DNA of 64,000 nt, taken from positions 2,852,001 to 2,916,000 of the forward strand of contig JAJTUQ010000004.1 of the NCBI GenBank assembly GCA_021399445.1, written 5' to 3'. Shown here piece after piece: positions 22,601 through 34,959 of this stretch (position 1 is the first letter of the stretch; each line of letters starts with the position of its first letter). A program made the position numbers and the translations under genes. This DNA comes from Xylogone sp. PMI_703. Its lineage: Eukaryota; Ascomycota; Leotiomycetes. The notes beneath the pieces were generated by a model, which made no database searches, was not told the origin of the DNA, and was given only the letters and a program-made list of their open reading frames with translations.

Positions 22601-23931
22601 TGGGAGCCTTGAAGCCATATTACCAAGAGAGAGTCGAGGTTGTATCGAGCCTGTTGAAGTTCGACTAGTGTTATAACTTGCGTCTGACGCAAATGATAAA
22701 TCAGAACTGCGTAACTTACGGTTAATGTCTGGAGTAGTGCTTGCCGAATTTGGCGTGGAAGTTTTGAGTGGTAACATTGAAGGCGAACGCGATGAGTGCC
22801 GGATGGCAGACCCTTCTTTCTGAGGGGTAGTTGGCAACGGTGGAGCGCCCTGATAAGTTGAGAGACGCTTTGCTCTCCTCGCATCTGTTGGACTGATAGT
22901 TCTCGCCCCAAGGCCCGTAGCATGTGTGCCCGGCATAACAGACATTCGTTTGTTAGACGAAGGGGTGCTGTTGGTCTTGCCATTTCCTCGGTTGGGGGAT
23001 CTCCCAGCAAAGGACAAAGATCTGTTGTGTTCAGGAGTCATGGTCTGTACAGATAAGAGCGACTGATTTTGCCGCGATGGAGGCTGAAGCGATTTCGACT
23101 TGGCAGAGCGAGCCGTAGCAATCGGCCGAGTACTGGGCTCAGTATAGCTTCCAATTGAGCCGATACTTATCCTCGCTGAGGCATCCGCAAGGTTTGAAGA
23201 CGATGAGCTCGTGGTCAAGCTAGGGCGCCGTCTTGGAATTCCCTTGGAGCCATAGTCTGTATCAATCACACCGGGACCTATCGATTTTCGTGGAGCTTTC
23301 GCGTTTGCCAAACCAATGCCCGACAATGGAGGATAGCGTCGAGGACGCGGTCCCAGCGGTCCAGTTGGAGGAGGATCCATGGCGGATGAGTTAGAAGCAG
23401 TTGAAGAAATACTACTCTTCCGCGATGCACTCTGTCGGTGTAACAGAGAGCCTGATCGACTGGATCGAGGGCCCGTAATGCCTCGCCCCTCCATATCCAT
23501 GGTGCCCATCGATGCCCTTCCACCTTTCGTCAACCTGATTAATTTGTCCTCGTCTGCCAACAGTTGAATGCCCAGTTCGCTTGATGCCGAGGCAATGCTC
23601 TTATGGAGGTCGTCAAAACTGGCCGTGGGTAAGAAATCGAAAGAAGGTGTGCTCGGGGTCTGATTTCCATCCGCAGAATTGTAAGTGCCAAAGGAGAAAA
23701 GAGAAGGATTGCTACGCGTCGGGGTACTAAGAATTGGTTCCGCCGAAGCCATATGGGAGGACGAAGCTATGCCCACACTCGGATCTGACTTATCGATCCT
23801 GCTGCAGTAGAGGACTCAGGGTCAGTACGGGGAATTGGAGAGAAACTGCATCAGAGTGCCTGGTGAGGCCCTTACGCTTTTGAGGTCCAGGTCGATCTTT
23901 GGTCCGAGGGGGCCTCTCCTTCTCGAACCAT
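19603..23931 (-). CDS. pom1: DYRK-family cell-polarity kinase, Pom1-like
   Basis: Minus strand, exons 23876-23931, 20768-23801 and 19603-20706, about 1,398 aa. The introns are 23802-23875 (GTAAGG..CTGCAG, CTGAC branch) and 20707-20767. The kinase domain is C-terminal: glycine loop LGKGSFGQV, VAVKIIRNKKRF, the DYRK-typical LREWDPKNKHCMV across the splice, FRGHLCISTELL, catalytic HCDLKPEN, DFGSS, and the activation loop YTYIQSRFYRSPEV with the autophosphorylated YxY tyrosine. The ~1,000-residue N-terminus is Ser/Pro/Lys-rich and disordered, as in Pom1, where it mediates membrane gradient formation. Pom1-type kinases set polarity and division-site placement through Cdr2. The 5' exon adds MVREGEAPSDQRSTWTSK; if it is not used, translation would begin at the ATG at 23752. 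Confidence 0.9.
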
Positions 23932-25619
23932 GGGAGAAATATATTGTGTCGGCCCGTGAGCCAGCGAGCGATCCTGATCAAGAGGGTCTCCCTTCTCGAT
24001 TCAGTCCGTCCTCAGGCGGAACACACTCCTGGCTATTGCATGTCCAAGATCAAGTCCGGGGAAGATTCGCCGAGTGAGCTTTCGACGTGGGTGTGGATGT
24101 TGGTGAGGGAGGCCAGCTCGAGGCACGCCGAAGCGGAGCTTTCTTTGGGGGGATGACCAGAGCGAAGGAGCAGGCTACACGCGCGAAGGGAGATACGAGG
24201 CACGAAGCCAGGTAGGATCTGAGACAGGACGAGCCTGTAGACAGATGAAGCTATCACGAACGGGTATTTGAACAAGCTGCAAGTGGCCGTGTCACTGCTG
24301 GAGTTGACTGGCCTGGCAGAGGAGAGTCGTCCCAGAAACAAAACGCAGGGATGCCGTGTTAGCGAGAGGGCCCATGTACCGGCCTATGAGAAGACGCTAT
24401 CGCACATATATACACACAAGCTTTACTATGTGTTTTTCCCGTCGTGAAGGAGCTGCTGGGCTCGAATTTGCATTGACTTGCTCACGATAGACCGCGTCAC
24501 AAAGTGGGCTTTGGAGGTGGTGTTTACGGGACTGAGGGCGATGATTGATGCTGCCTCTTTTACAAGTACCAGTACAAGTACGCCATAGCTGCTTGTGCAG
24601 CTCCTAACCCTACTCTGCTGCTATAATCACTGTGATAATAATTTGCTGCTCATGCATATTTTTTTTTATGTACCACAGTCTTCTCGCAGGACGCCCCTAT
24701 TTTTCTGGAGGACAGATGCACTGATAAGGTGTAGTCGCAGTGGTTGGCCCCTGACGGGTGCAGTGACAGCAGCGATGGTCAGAACGAAGAGCAGCCAGAT
24801 GGGGAACATATATGGGGCTGCACGCACCCAGCACAGCAAATGCGCAACCAGCACATCTCAGAAGGAAGGCCCACGGGATGCACAGCAGTGCAGTGCAGTA
24901 CAGGACGCGCAGCTGTGGTATCTGCGGTGGCAGCACCAGAAGCATTTCCGTACAGGAGCACGAGGAGTGAGGACAATGAGAAGCCTTGCTTGCGGTGTGC
25001 TGTGCTGTCCCTACTGCGCTGCTCTTCCAGGCACACCAACGGGAGAAATCAGCCCGCAAATTAGGGGTTGCCGCCACCTGTACTCCACCCTGCATCAAGC
25101 GCTCTCCAGCCTGCTCGCGGTGGTGTCCGTGCTTTGCTCTGCTCTGCTTTTGTAACTGGATGCCTGGCAGCCTTGTAGTGCTACAAGTAGTTGTGTGAGG
25201 CATCAAGGCAGCCAGGCAACCTTTAGCTGTGCGCTCACCGCCCTCAGCTGATGCGGATGAGCCCGCGCGCCTAGTTTCCCCTTTCCGGCACTGCCTGCGT
25301 GAGGGATGCCGAGGGGCGGGCGATTGCTGGCAGCCAACGTCATGTTCGCCAGAGCGCTTATCGCGTCACTTATTGCAACCTCGGTCATACACTGCAACCA
25401 TTCACACTTTCCTGGACGGTGAGAAGAAGTGGATTCTAAAAGGTGGGTTACTGTTGTTGAGGAGCCTAGAGGCTCCAGAAAGTGCTACACTCAACAAATC
25501 CCAATTTGAAAGGGCCCTTTTGGCACAGCGCAGTCGTTTCAGACTCGTCGTCACATGCAGAATCACAGATCCAACCCCAGGCGGATCTCCCCTCCCAACT
25601 CCACTCGAATCTGGCAGCC
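23932..25619. other. Divergent intergenic region, 1.7 kb
   Basis: Shared upstream region of the Pom1-like kinase (minus) and the peroxin gene (plus). It includes GCA/CAG-rich stretches near 24.87-24.95 kb and no clear gene. Several overlapping ORFs on both strands have low-complexity translations and were not called. Confidence 0.6.
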
Positions 25620-27295
25620 ATGGCCCCTCACCGGCCCAAAACTATGGAGGACCAAACTGCAGGAGCAATTATCAATAGGGAGGAGCCCTTGCCAGTCATA
25701 AATATTGGCAATGCCGAAGAGCACAACATCTTGGAAGACAACCACGATGCGCGAGATGAGTCGCCGGCCCCAGGCAAACGTGAACGCCTCAAGAAAACAA
25801 CCTCAGCTTTGAAAGGCCATATGCCATGGAATTATGGAAAGGATGGGGGACTCAGCATGCAGGATAGGCTTCTTGAAAAGTATGCCCCCCGTCTCCGACA
25901 CATAGAGAGGTTTGAGCTCTCAACTCCTGACCATCCGCTGACCAATATCTCAGACTTCTCCAGCAAGTGATCCCGGATGAAGACATGAATCAAAATGGCC
26001 GTTCCTCTCCGCTCACTACACCTTACCCGGATACCTTCCCAGAGCGGCCCAGCTTCAACATATCCACGATGTCTGCCAACTTTCGACGCTTTAACGCACG
26101 AATCGGTGTTGTCTTCGTTTTCCAAGAACACGTGTTGCGTCTCTTTGCCTGGAGAAAGTACACTCACACCCTCTCCTTCCTGGCAGTATACACATTCATT
26201 TGTTTAGACCCTTACATCCTCACTGTTCTGCCATTCGCCCTCCTCGTCCTCGCAGTACTCATCCCCTCCTTTATGGCTCGACACCCCGCACCTCCACCAA
26301 CAACGCTCTCCACCAACGACTTCATATACTCAACTACCGGGCCGCCAATAGCCCCGCCACCAACGGTCAAGCCTGTGAAGGAGCTGAGTAAGGATTTCTT
26401 CCGCAACATGCGCGACCTGCAAAACTGTATGGAGGACTTCAGCCGAGTCCACGACCAAATTCTCGCTGTAGCGACTCCCAACACCAACTTCAGCAATGAA
26501 CCCCTCTCATCGACCCTCTTCGTCTTCTCCTTCGTGACCTGCATTGTCATGTTCATTGCCGCGCATCTCCTTCCCTGGCGTCTCATCTTCCTTATTCTGG
26601 GCTGGGCTCTGACGCTCTCTGGTCACCCAACGATCCACGCGCAGATGATCAGTACCAGAGACCAACACATCTCTCCCCATGAAGCTGAGGCAAAGTCCTG
26701 GTTGGACCAGTGGATTAGTGCAGATATCATCCTCGACTCGGCTCCCGAGATACGAGAGGTCGAAATCTTTGAGCTCCAACGGCTCTCGTCTGCTGGCGAT
26801 GAATGGGAGCCCTGGATGTTCTCTTCTTCACCTTACGATCCCAAGGAACCCAGTCGAGTTATTGGAGAACGACCGCGGGGCACGCGCTTCTTTGAGGACG
26901 TGCAACCTCCTGGAGGATGGGAATGGAGCGAGAAGAAATGGGCACTCGATCTTTGGAGCCGGGAGTGGGTTGAAGAGAGAATCATTACCGGAGTAGAGGT
27001 AGAGACGGAAGGAGAGAGATGGGTGTACGATATCAATTACGATGAGGATGATCGATTCGAAGTTAGCAGCAATGATATCGATTTGGACGCAGCAGACGAT
27101 CCAGAGGCCACACCACAAGCCAGGCCAAGCGGTACGAACGGCGCTATCAATAAGAAGGACAGGATCCTACCCAGTTGGGAAGAGGGTGCGGACTCTGGAG
27201 TTGGTAGAAGAGGGACTTGGAGACGGAGGAGATGGGTGAGAACCGTGAAGAGGAAGTATATTAATAATACTGCGCCGGAAAATAAGAGTTCTTGA
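25620..27295 (+). CDS. Peroxisomal membrane protein of the Pex23/Pex30 family (Pex24p + DysF)
   Basis: Exons 25620-25879 and 25954-27295 give 533 aa. Removing the 74-nt intron (GTATGC..CTCAG, CTGACC branch) joins MQDRLLEK to LLQQVIPDE, which matches the pattern of this family, whereas reading through hits a stop. The start has a strong GCCATGGC context. A conserved block NFRRFNARIGVVFVFQEHV is followed by two hydrophobic segments near residues 170-205 (LAVYTFICLDPYILTVLPFA) and one near 300-340. The C-terminal part has the dysferlin-type pattern PPGGWEWSEKKWALDLWSRE and RRGTWRRRRWVR. Yeast relatives (Pex28-Pex32) sit at ER-peroxisome contacts and regulate peroxisome number and size. Confidence 0.88.
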
Positions 27296-28457
27296 GTGAA
27301 CTTTGTACTAAATTATTATCTTGGGGTCTGGCACTTGGATAAATTCCTCCTTTTGGGTAGGCGAGCGGGTAGTTGGTATCAGCATAAAGAAAAGGGAGGG
27401 AAATTTGGAGATGTGTAATTATAAGGGAAATCCAGGCGTAATGCCTCATGAAGTTATGGAAACAACATGTGTACTAAAAAAATCTTATAACCGCGTACAA
27501 CACACACACATGTTTATTTTAACAATAAGTTTTTCCTTTACTCCGGCACCTCGTCTAACGTTTCTACGTTAAGGTACCGCATGAATACATTCTCAATAGG
27601 GTGGAAGTCGCCGAATCCAGATATACAATCCAAACCCCTCTCCCTCCCTTCAGAAAAGGATCAAGATGATAGATACTAGTATATCCCGTGTAAATCAATA
27701 ACGCGGACTTCATAGATAAACTAGAAAATACTAATCGCGTAGCCATATTTAACCTCCAAGAGAAAAGCTGCTCTCTCTTAGTTCATTTTTATAGATCCTA
27801 CTCGTACCTCGATTGACGGGAACACACGAACGTCACATGATAAATCGACTATGGGGAGACTAATGATACCAGCGAACCTTAAATCATTCGTCGCATGATT
27901 GTTCAAAATCATTCAAAATAAAACACAAGGACCATAATCCTCACTGGGGCCTTTTCATTTATATATAGTCATGGCTAGATATGATCCATACGATATCACC
28001 ACGTCACGTAGTCACAAGCTTAAAGTACTAAGTATTGCCATTTCCTATAAGTCTATTCCATGTTAAAAGCATACAAAACTACGAGCAGCCATTAATTAGT
28101 GCTGGGCCTAGAATTCAAAGTCTAGCCACTGGACAAATGTAAAAAGCACAGATTTATCATGTATTTTCGCCAACGCCTTCAAGAAGAAAATGTTATCCAT
28201 TAGAATTTTGGCTCGTAACTTGTCGTGGATAAAATCCTCGTTGAATTTTTACATCTCCCAACCATCCGTCTAAGTTGACAGTGAATTCCCCACATTTGCA
28301 CAATAATTAGAACATTATATTAAGTTATATACCCTCTCACCCTGGGAAAACGAGAGGCTCTGAGGTCGTTGGATGCGAGAAACGAATGCATGAGATTTCG
28401 TTGAATGATTCATGTAGACGGGAATGACAGGGCTGTCATATCCGGAGGGTGATGCGT
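27296..28457. other. Convergent intergenic region, 1.2 kb
   Basis: AT-rich sequence between two converging genes, with a short CA run near 27500. No gene, RNA or larger repeat was seen. Confidence 0.6.
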
Positions 28458-29141
28458 TTAGAGGAGGTAAGCAGCGGCGAGACCGAGGACGGCAAGAGCA
28501 CCGCCAGCACGGTTAGCAGAGGCAGAGTTGCCAGAGACCTGTGGGGGCTGGGTGCCAGTGCTTGATGGGCCAACTGGAGTGTTGGTCGCGGTGCCGCTGC
28601 CACCACCGTTGCCACCAGAGCCGCCACCAGAAGTACCGTTACCACCAGAGCCGCCAGAACCACCGGTGCCAGTGCCAGTGGAGAGGGGTGGGACGACGGA
28701 AGAGGCACCAGTTGGGACAACAGAGGTGGTGGAGCCTGGAACAGGGAAGGTACCGTTGGCATTGCCAGAGCTGCCATAGACGATGCCGTTCTTTGCGCAA
28801 GCAGCAACACCGCTGGCAGGGCCGGAAGCCCAGCACTCAGATGGGTTGTTACCGACGGGAGGCTCGCCGACGAGGTTGTCGTTGCAGTTGCCGGCTTGAC
28901 CAACGGTGCCAGTGCATCGGATGATGATGTTGGTCTTGAGGGAGTCACCAGCGCAGTAGACAGCGTTGGGAGTGCTGCAAGTGATGGCACCAGTGCTTGG
29001 GTCACTGACAAAAGATGTTAGCAAGGAATGCTGATATAAAGATGGCACGACTACTTCGAGTCGGGAGGAAACTCACGTGGTGTAGCCCTGGGCGCTGGCC
29101 AAAGCAGCAACGGAGAGGATAACAGCGGCGTAGGTCTTCAT
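28458..29141 (-). CDS. GPI-anchored-type cell-wall protein
   Basis: Minus-strand exons 29077-29141 and 28458-29004, with an intron at 29005-29076 (GTGAGT, GCTAAC branch, TTGTCAG), give 203 aa. Residues 1-17 are a signal peptide (KTYAAVILSVAALASA). The mature N-terminal half has six cysteines (in ITCST, VYCAG, IRCTG, NCNDN, ECWAS, ACAKN), suggesting three disulfides. It is followed by a Gly/Ser/Thr-rich linker with GSGG and NGTSGGGSGG. The C-terminus (SASANRAGGALAVLGLAAAYLL) is a small-residue site followed by a hydrophobic tail, as in GPI attachment signals. This matches many fungal GPI cell-wall proteins; no enzymatic motif was seen. A TATA-like element lies about 150 bp upstream (29291-29299, minus strand). 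Confidence 0.85.
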
Positions 29142-31084
29142 TTTGAACGACTGTATTGTTGATAGCGAGTGATCGATTTGGTTGATTAGAGTAAACGTTG
29201 ATTGAACGACAGTGGGTAGACGTGAAATGGTCTGGTTTACTTGTTTATTGCGATGAGGAGGAAAGAAAGTAGCGGGCTGAGAGGGAGAGGTCTTATATGC
29301 TGCGGGAAGGTACAGAACAGACAAGGAGATGGGATCCGCACGAACGAGCATCAAGGATGCGGCGACTGGAGCCATGCGAGGTACCTGGTCGCTCCATCCA
29401 CCCATCGAGACCATCTTGTTTGTTGGCGTGGCTGGACCCCCAGCCTCGCCCAGAGCTCGTGCATGTCTCGCCTCCAATCCCCCTTTCCACAGGAGGCGAT
29501 CAGCCGGCAGCGGTCGACGACGTGGGTGGCTGAACGGTGGCTCGTCTCCCCGGCAGCCGCAGCAGCTCTTGCCGTTGGCCTCTCACCGTCTTCCCCAGCC
29601 ACACCACATCCCAGCCTTACCCGCCCACCGTACAAGTGCGAAGAGCATAATGTGTACACAACAATCCTGTGTACCTGCTCTCCCGCTTGATTTTGGCCCA
29701 GAGTCAAGTACCGGATCTTGCCACCGCCTTATTACATACAGCCCGATCCACTCCTTCCCTGTCTCAGTACTGCCCCTTTCAGCCATCCTGCTGAACTGCG
29801 TCTGTCCAAGTCGATATCGGACACTTCCGGATTCTAATTTTGCAACAACTAGCCTGGCTGGCCTCGTAAAGCGCGACGCCAATTCCAAGATCTTCGATCA
29901 ACTTTCACTACCGTAAGTTCACTCGTGGGCCCAGCGGGGGCGTGACGGCTCGCCCGTCTCTCGGCTGCCCGATTCGAGACGCTCCTGTCATTGTCACGCC
30001 TGGCCTTTGCTCAGGATTTTAATTTAAAGGGAACGAGGTCGCTCATGCTGGAGATTTCACACAGTTTCCCTTGGGCCAAGACAATTCGCGAACCGGGCAC
30101 ACGCTGGTCGTTTCTATTTCAGGCGGTCTCAGGCACGCGGCAACCAGAACTCGTTAACGACCCCGGGCACTATTGCTCGCGCTTGATGACCTTCTTTTAC
30201 AAACTTGGGAGCTGATCACCGGGAAAATTTTGTTAACCTTCGCAGAACTAGTAATCTTACAGACGGTACAAGTATCAGATTGAGATGGCGGCCTGCCCGT
30301 GGCCTATCATGAGATGTGCTGAGGGTTAATAATCAACTTCGAGTAATACGAAAGGCAGGAAGGTCAGCATAGTGGAAACCGGTAGTGGTTGATTAATGCA
30401 GGTTGTGGTCGGTGCACTGTGCCTGGGGCACCTTAACCGGTCTTACAGCCGCTGGATTCCAACTATTCCACAGCACTGTAACACTACAGTTATTAGGCCC
30501 GAAACTGGAGTACAACGCAGCAATATCTTCCCCACTTCTGGTGCTCTACAGGACTCCATAGGTGAGCTGTCCTGCTCCTTCCGCGTAGAGGGCGAGGGAG
30601 ATCCCAAATTCCAAGTTCCAAGTATCTCCTCGAGTCCTCAGAAACGTTCCCTCTTCAAAGTTCGGGAGGCATAAGTTCTGGTTGAGAAAGTGGCCAATCA
30701 TGCATAGTAATTTATAAACATCTGCTGAGCCACAGCCCACTGCCGGGCGCCACCACCAGCAACCTTTCCCCTCACGCAGTTCCTCTTCCTTCTCTCCATC
30801 TTTCCATCAACATCATCAGATCTTTTGATGCAGACCACGCTCACTCAAAACACTTGCATCGCCGTCAACCCGCCTCAGTTCTCCGTCTCCGCTCCCGCTC
30901 TCCTGGGAAAGTGGGAATTTGCAATTTACTGTCTGCACGTCTAAACCGACGTGCCCCGTTTTTTGAACGAGGAGACAGAAGCCGTGTCGCGCATTCACCC
31001 AATAGACTATCCACTTACCCGCCGACCCTAGTTCCAGACATCACAGGCCACCTCGTATTATCGACGCCGAGCTTCTCTGGAAAC
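29142..31084. other. Divergent intergenic region, 1.9 kb
   Basis: Promoters of the GPI protein (minus) and the DsbA-like gene (plus). It includes a TATA-like element at 29291-29299 and CT-rich leader sequence from about 30.74 kb. ORFs here are GC-skew artefacts on opposite strands. Confidence 0.6.
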
Positions 31085-32188
31085 ATGTACGATTCTCAGA
31101 TATCCTTCACCCTCGACACCATCTGTCCATGGTGAGTGCTTTCAAGCAATATTGCTCCGCATTCTTCTTTTCCCTGCATCTACTCTTCACTAGCCGAAAG
31201 GTTCCAAGATAGAGTTGCGCCTGCAGCATTTGCTTGCATGTGGCGATGGGCCCTGGCATGAATACGAGCTACTTCATATCCCAGGTCAGATACTGACATG
31301 GATGTTAACCATTTCCAGGACCTACCTCGCCAAAAGAAGGTGAGATGTGTCATCAGCCTTTTTTTATTCATTATTCCATCGTATTTACTGCGTATTACTG
31401 TATTGACATAGGGGCAACGTTGCATAGACTAGGTGAAGGTGAGCAATTCCTTGCATGTGAAAGTAGCTTTTGGCTCTCGATCTGGCCATTTCTTTAACAT
31501 TCCATTTTCGGAAATATTCTTTTGAATTACCAATCACGTGTTACAACTTTTCTCTACTCTGGAAGATCTTCTCACGTAGGTCATAGCTCTCCGCCGAGTG
31601 CGAGAAAGCGATGTCTCTTCCAAGGTCAACTTCAGCGTTAAATACTTTCCTTACCAACTCTACCCCGAGGCGAGCAAGGAAGGCGAAGACAAGTACGAGT
31701 GGTACAAGAAATCGCGCTATGGTGACTCGGAAGAGAAAATGGTTATGTACACCACGTTGATGGGTGCCTATGGAGAGTCGGCTGGCATCCATTACAAGTT
31801 CGGTGGCAAGGTCGCCAATACGATAGATGCGCACCGTGTGATTCAGCATTTCCAAGAGGCTAAAGGACCGGAGACGGCGAACAGAATCATCGACAGTCTC
31901 TACCGGCAGTATTTTGAAGAGGAGAAGCATCCAAGTGATGACTCTACCTTGCTGGAGGCATGCAAAGAGGCAGGAATCGATGAGAAGGCGGCGAATGAGG
32001 TCATTGAAGATAAGTATGAAGGGTTAATGGATGTCAAGAACTTGATCCAGGAACAGGCTAGCAACGGTGTTGATAGTGTTCCCTATATTGTGTTCGAGGG
32101 AAAGAGGAGGGACATTACTCTTGTCGGAGCCAAAGAGATTGACGAATATGTTAAGGCCTTGCAGCAGATTGCGAAGGAGAGCAGCTAG
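31085..32188 (+). CDS. DsbA/FrnE-like thioredoxin-fold protein with 11-nt microexon
   Basis: Exons 31085-31131, 31319-31339, 31428-31438 and 31587-32188 give 226 aa. The joined N-terminus reads FTLDTICPWTYLAKRR then LGEALRRVRESD, the expected DsbA/FrnE (2-hydroxychromene-2-carboxylate isomerase-like) start. The usual CxxC is CPWT here, so only the first cysteine remains. Family features downstream are KYFPYQLYPEA (near residue 55) and the cis-proline region GVDSVPYIVFEGK (~195). The protein ends in the helix EIDEYVKALQQIAKESS. It is probably a cytosolic oxidoreductase or glutathione-related enzyme; the substrate is unknown. Without the microexon 31428-31438 the frame runs into stop codons in both flanking introns. 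Confidence 0.87.
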
Positions 32189-34959
32189 CTGCTAAAAGAG
32201 CTAGAGAGCTAAGGCTAGAAATCTGGGGTGATGACACAAGTACGTGTGCAACAGTACATTGCACTAGTATATATGCAAGAAATAGTTACACTTGGTACCG
32301 AACATGCGCCTAGCACAACGTGCAGCAGCTCAAAGTTCGACTGGCACATTTATGGAATCAAGGAAGGTACTGTGCACTGGAGACGATGAGAAGCTTGTCG
32401 CGTGATCTGTCGTCATTTGAGACGCAGCAGCACTGTATGTCTTGCACGTATGATATCGTTTCAAGAGCACTGTCCGCGGATGAAGTAAGATCCTAGTGCT
32501 CTAGGCCTAGGCCTAGGCCTCGATTAGCGAAAAGTCTCAGTCAAGTCTGAGGCTCTGTAGAACTCTCCAACACAGGTAAGTAAACTAAAAATTGTATGCA
32601 CGTGTGTTGTGAGACGGTAGCCTCACAGCTGCAAACTCAATGGTAACCTCGTTTTGTCTCGTTTCAGGTTGTGGGGTCTTGGATCTTGCATCATATTGCA
32701 GGAAGAGAACGGGTGAGTAAATATCCTACAGGTAAGATCTGCATATCTCCATGTGGACTATTGTGAGAAGAGTGGACGAAATTGAGTTATCTCTAGAGTT
32801 CTTTCGGTTCCTACACTTTCTTTGTCTCCACATATCTTTCACTATTAAGAGGAAGATCTATTTTTTGAATGAATTCATTTCTATTTAACTATAAAGGTCT
32901 ATCTATTCTAACAACATTGAATAACCATTGTCTCTTCCTTTCGATATTTCTTACACCTCTCCTTGGACTCTAGCAGGTCAGGTATGTCATCGAATCTAAT
33001 AGGGTTCCAGGGAAGCAAATGCGGAGGAGAAAGCTATGTGATCTTGGCCGAAGAAGCCAGCACCTTTGACCAGGAAGGAAATGAGTAAAATGACATCAGC
33101 AGTCGAGAATCTCTGCTTCGAACGCCTTGTCGACTTTTCTCAGTCAGGAATTAGTATGAAGGAGACCCGAGAAAGAAGGGATGACGTTGAGCCAGGATGG
33201 ATAGCTTCCCACCACTTCAAGGCAATTAAAGCTTCTAGCTGGTACACTAACAGCACGGAGATCAGGTGAGGGTTAAACAGGCCTATCCAACTATGCTTAT
33301 ATGGAGGTAAGTGGCACTTCTTATCTCACAGTGTACAGCATTTTCCCATGTGGTGTGCCTGGTGTCTTGAATAAAAAGATGATCAAACAGAGCTTAGTCT
33401 CCGGGAAATACGGTCTCCAGCTGTACTGCACTAGATATCTCTTCCCCGAGGGGTTGGAGCTGTCCATTTAAGTTTTATGCTGTGTTTAATGGAAGTAGCA
33501 GGTCATCACATATTTGAGGCTAAAACTTCTGAGCCATAGCGTCCTAGTTTTCTCAAGAGTATATTACCTTGTATCCTTTGAGAGCAAAGAGACAAGGAAG
33601 GATCAGGAAGTGCGGTTCCGGGTTACGCAGAAAGGGAGGCAGGAACGGGAGCTAGGAGGATTACTTCACACAGATCCTGATTGGCACGGAACCACTCCCT
33701 TAGGTCATACCATAGGGCTGAATGTCCCTCTCGGTACTTATTTACGTACTATACTGTGTATCATGCCAGTTCACTACAGTAGAAAGCCACCGCCGCCAGC
33801 AGCTCGGGCACCATAAGTTGGATTTCTAACAGTCAGCCGTATATCATACGTCATACATCTTCATGTTACTCTTTATCGAATTTTCAAAAACTGCAATCGA
33901 CAATGTTCTGGAATATTGTTCTTATTCAACCCCTCGGGAACCGGAGGGGCGGGGCGGGCAGCTCCGCGTAACAGTGATGAGTTCGCGAGGAAATGGTCTC
34001 ATGCCTGAGGCATACACAGCAGTTTTGTCCTCGCAACTGCAGGTGAGATGTCAGGCCACAACGTACCACAAACCACACCACAAGCTGTGTCCTGCGTCTG
34101 ATTCTTGCTGCGCGGGAAGAGCGTGGCTGCGCATCCCCCATCTTCATCTACGCAACTGGCAGGAAGGACTAGAAAAGCATCTGATTTTTACAGTTGCAAA
34201 CATGGGTATAGAACCCTTTTTTCGCATTATCATTGGTGTGGCGTCTGGTGATGGCGTCAAGGACTTCCGTTTTAGGAAATCATGCCCCCTTACTCATCGA
34301 TTTATTGCTGAGAGTTCTTCTAAGAAGCATGAGAACATGGCAGAAGCAGGTTGATTTTGAGTTCCCGCGGGGAGATTACCCCCATGTCACAACTACCTTT
34401 CTCTGACCCGTGATTTGCGCATCGTGACTGCCCGTCGACGTGAAGATCCCGGAAGGAAGAGAAAGGAAGAGGGAGCCAGTCTACCTTTGCATTGTGGTCT
34501 GTTCTTACGATACCATTACGGGTAGGTAGGTAGATAGTAGGTAAGGTGGTGAACACGCTTCTCTCTCTCTTGTTTTCCCGGTATATATTACCACTTCCCC
34601 TCACGGCTCATGCCAGTCTCCTTTTCCATTCATCATCATCGTCTTATATATAGTCTTGCGCACATATATACGCACACACATACACACCTCTCACTCTTCT
34701 TTTTTGGGAGTTTTAGGAAAGCATCATAGAACACCCTCCACTCAGCTCTACTCTACTTACTCTACTTCAACTCAACTCAACCTACTCCATTGTACTCCGA
34801 GTTATTTTTCATCTCTACTCACTCTATTGTCACGACAATACACCATCCTCCACTCCTAGTCTGTTACTAGTATTGTGAATATACTACCACATACTTTCCA
34901 CTCAATCAATCAATCAAAACAAGGAGTTTTCTTTTAAGGGTTAAAAAGGATAGAAAACA
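32189..34959. other. Gene-poor region, 2.8 kb
   Basis: No convincing gene. It includes a short palindromic tandem repeat at 32501-32520 and, from 34.6 kb, a TATATA-containing, CT/CA-rich leader (for example CTCAACTCAACTCAACC near 34770) feeding the small gene at 34960, suggesting a strongly transcribed promoter. Confidence 0.55.
32501..32520. repeat. Palindromic CTAGGC short tandem repeat
   Basis: Three consecutive CTAGGC units, each overlapping a self-complementary CCTAGG. Non-coding; no function is suggested. Confidence 0.8.

Noticed and set aside
25467..25619. Upstream in-frame start (25482) for the peroxin gene
   Set aside because: The first 46 codons look non-coding and 25620 has an optimal GCCATGGC context.
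32501..32520. CTAGGC tandem as a telomere-like repeat
   Set aside because: Only three units and not the fungal TTAGGG type.
33863..34354. 163-codon plus-strand ORF
   Set aside because: Composition is random-like, no family resemblance, no leader or splice signals; it lies just before a true promoter region.
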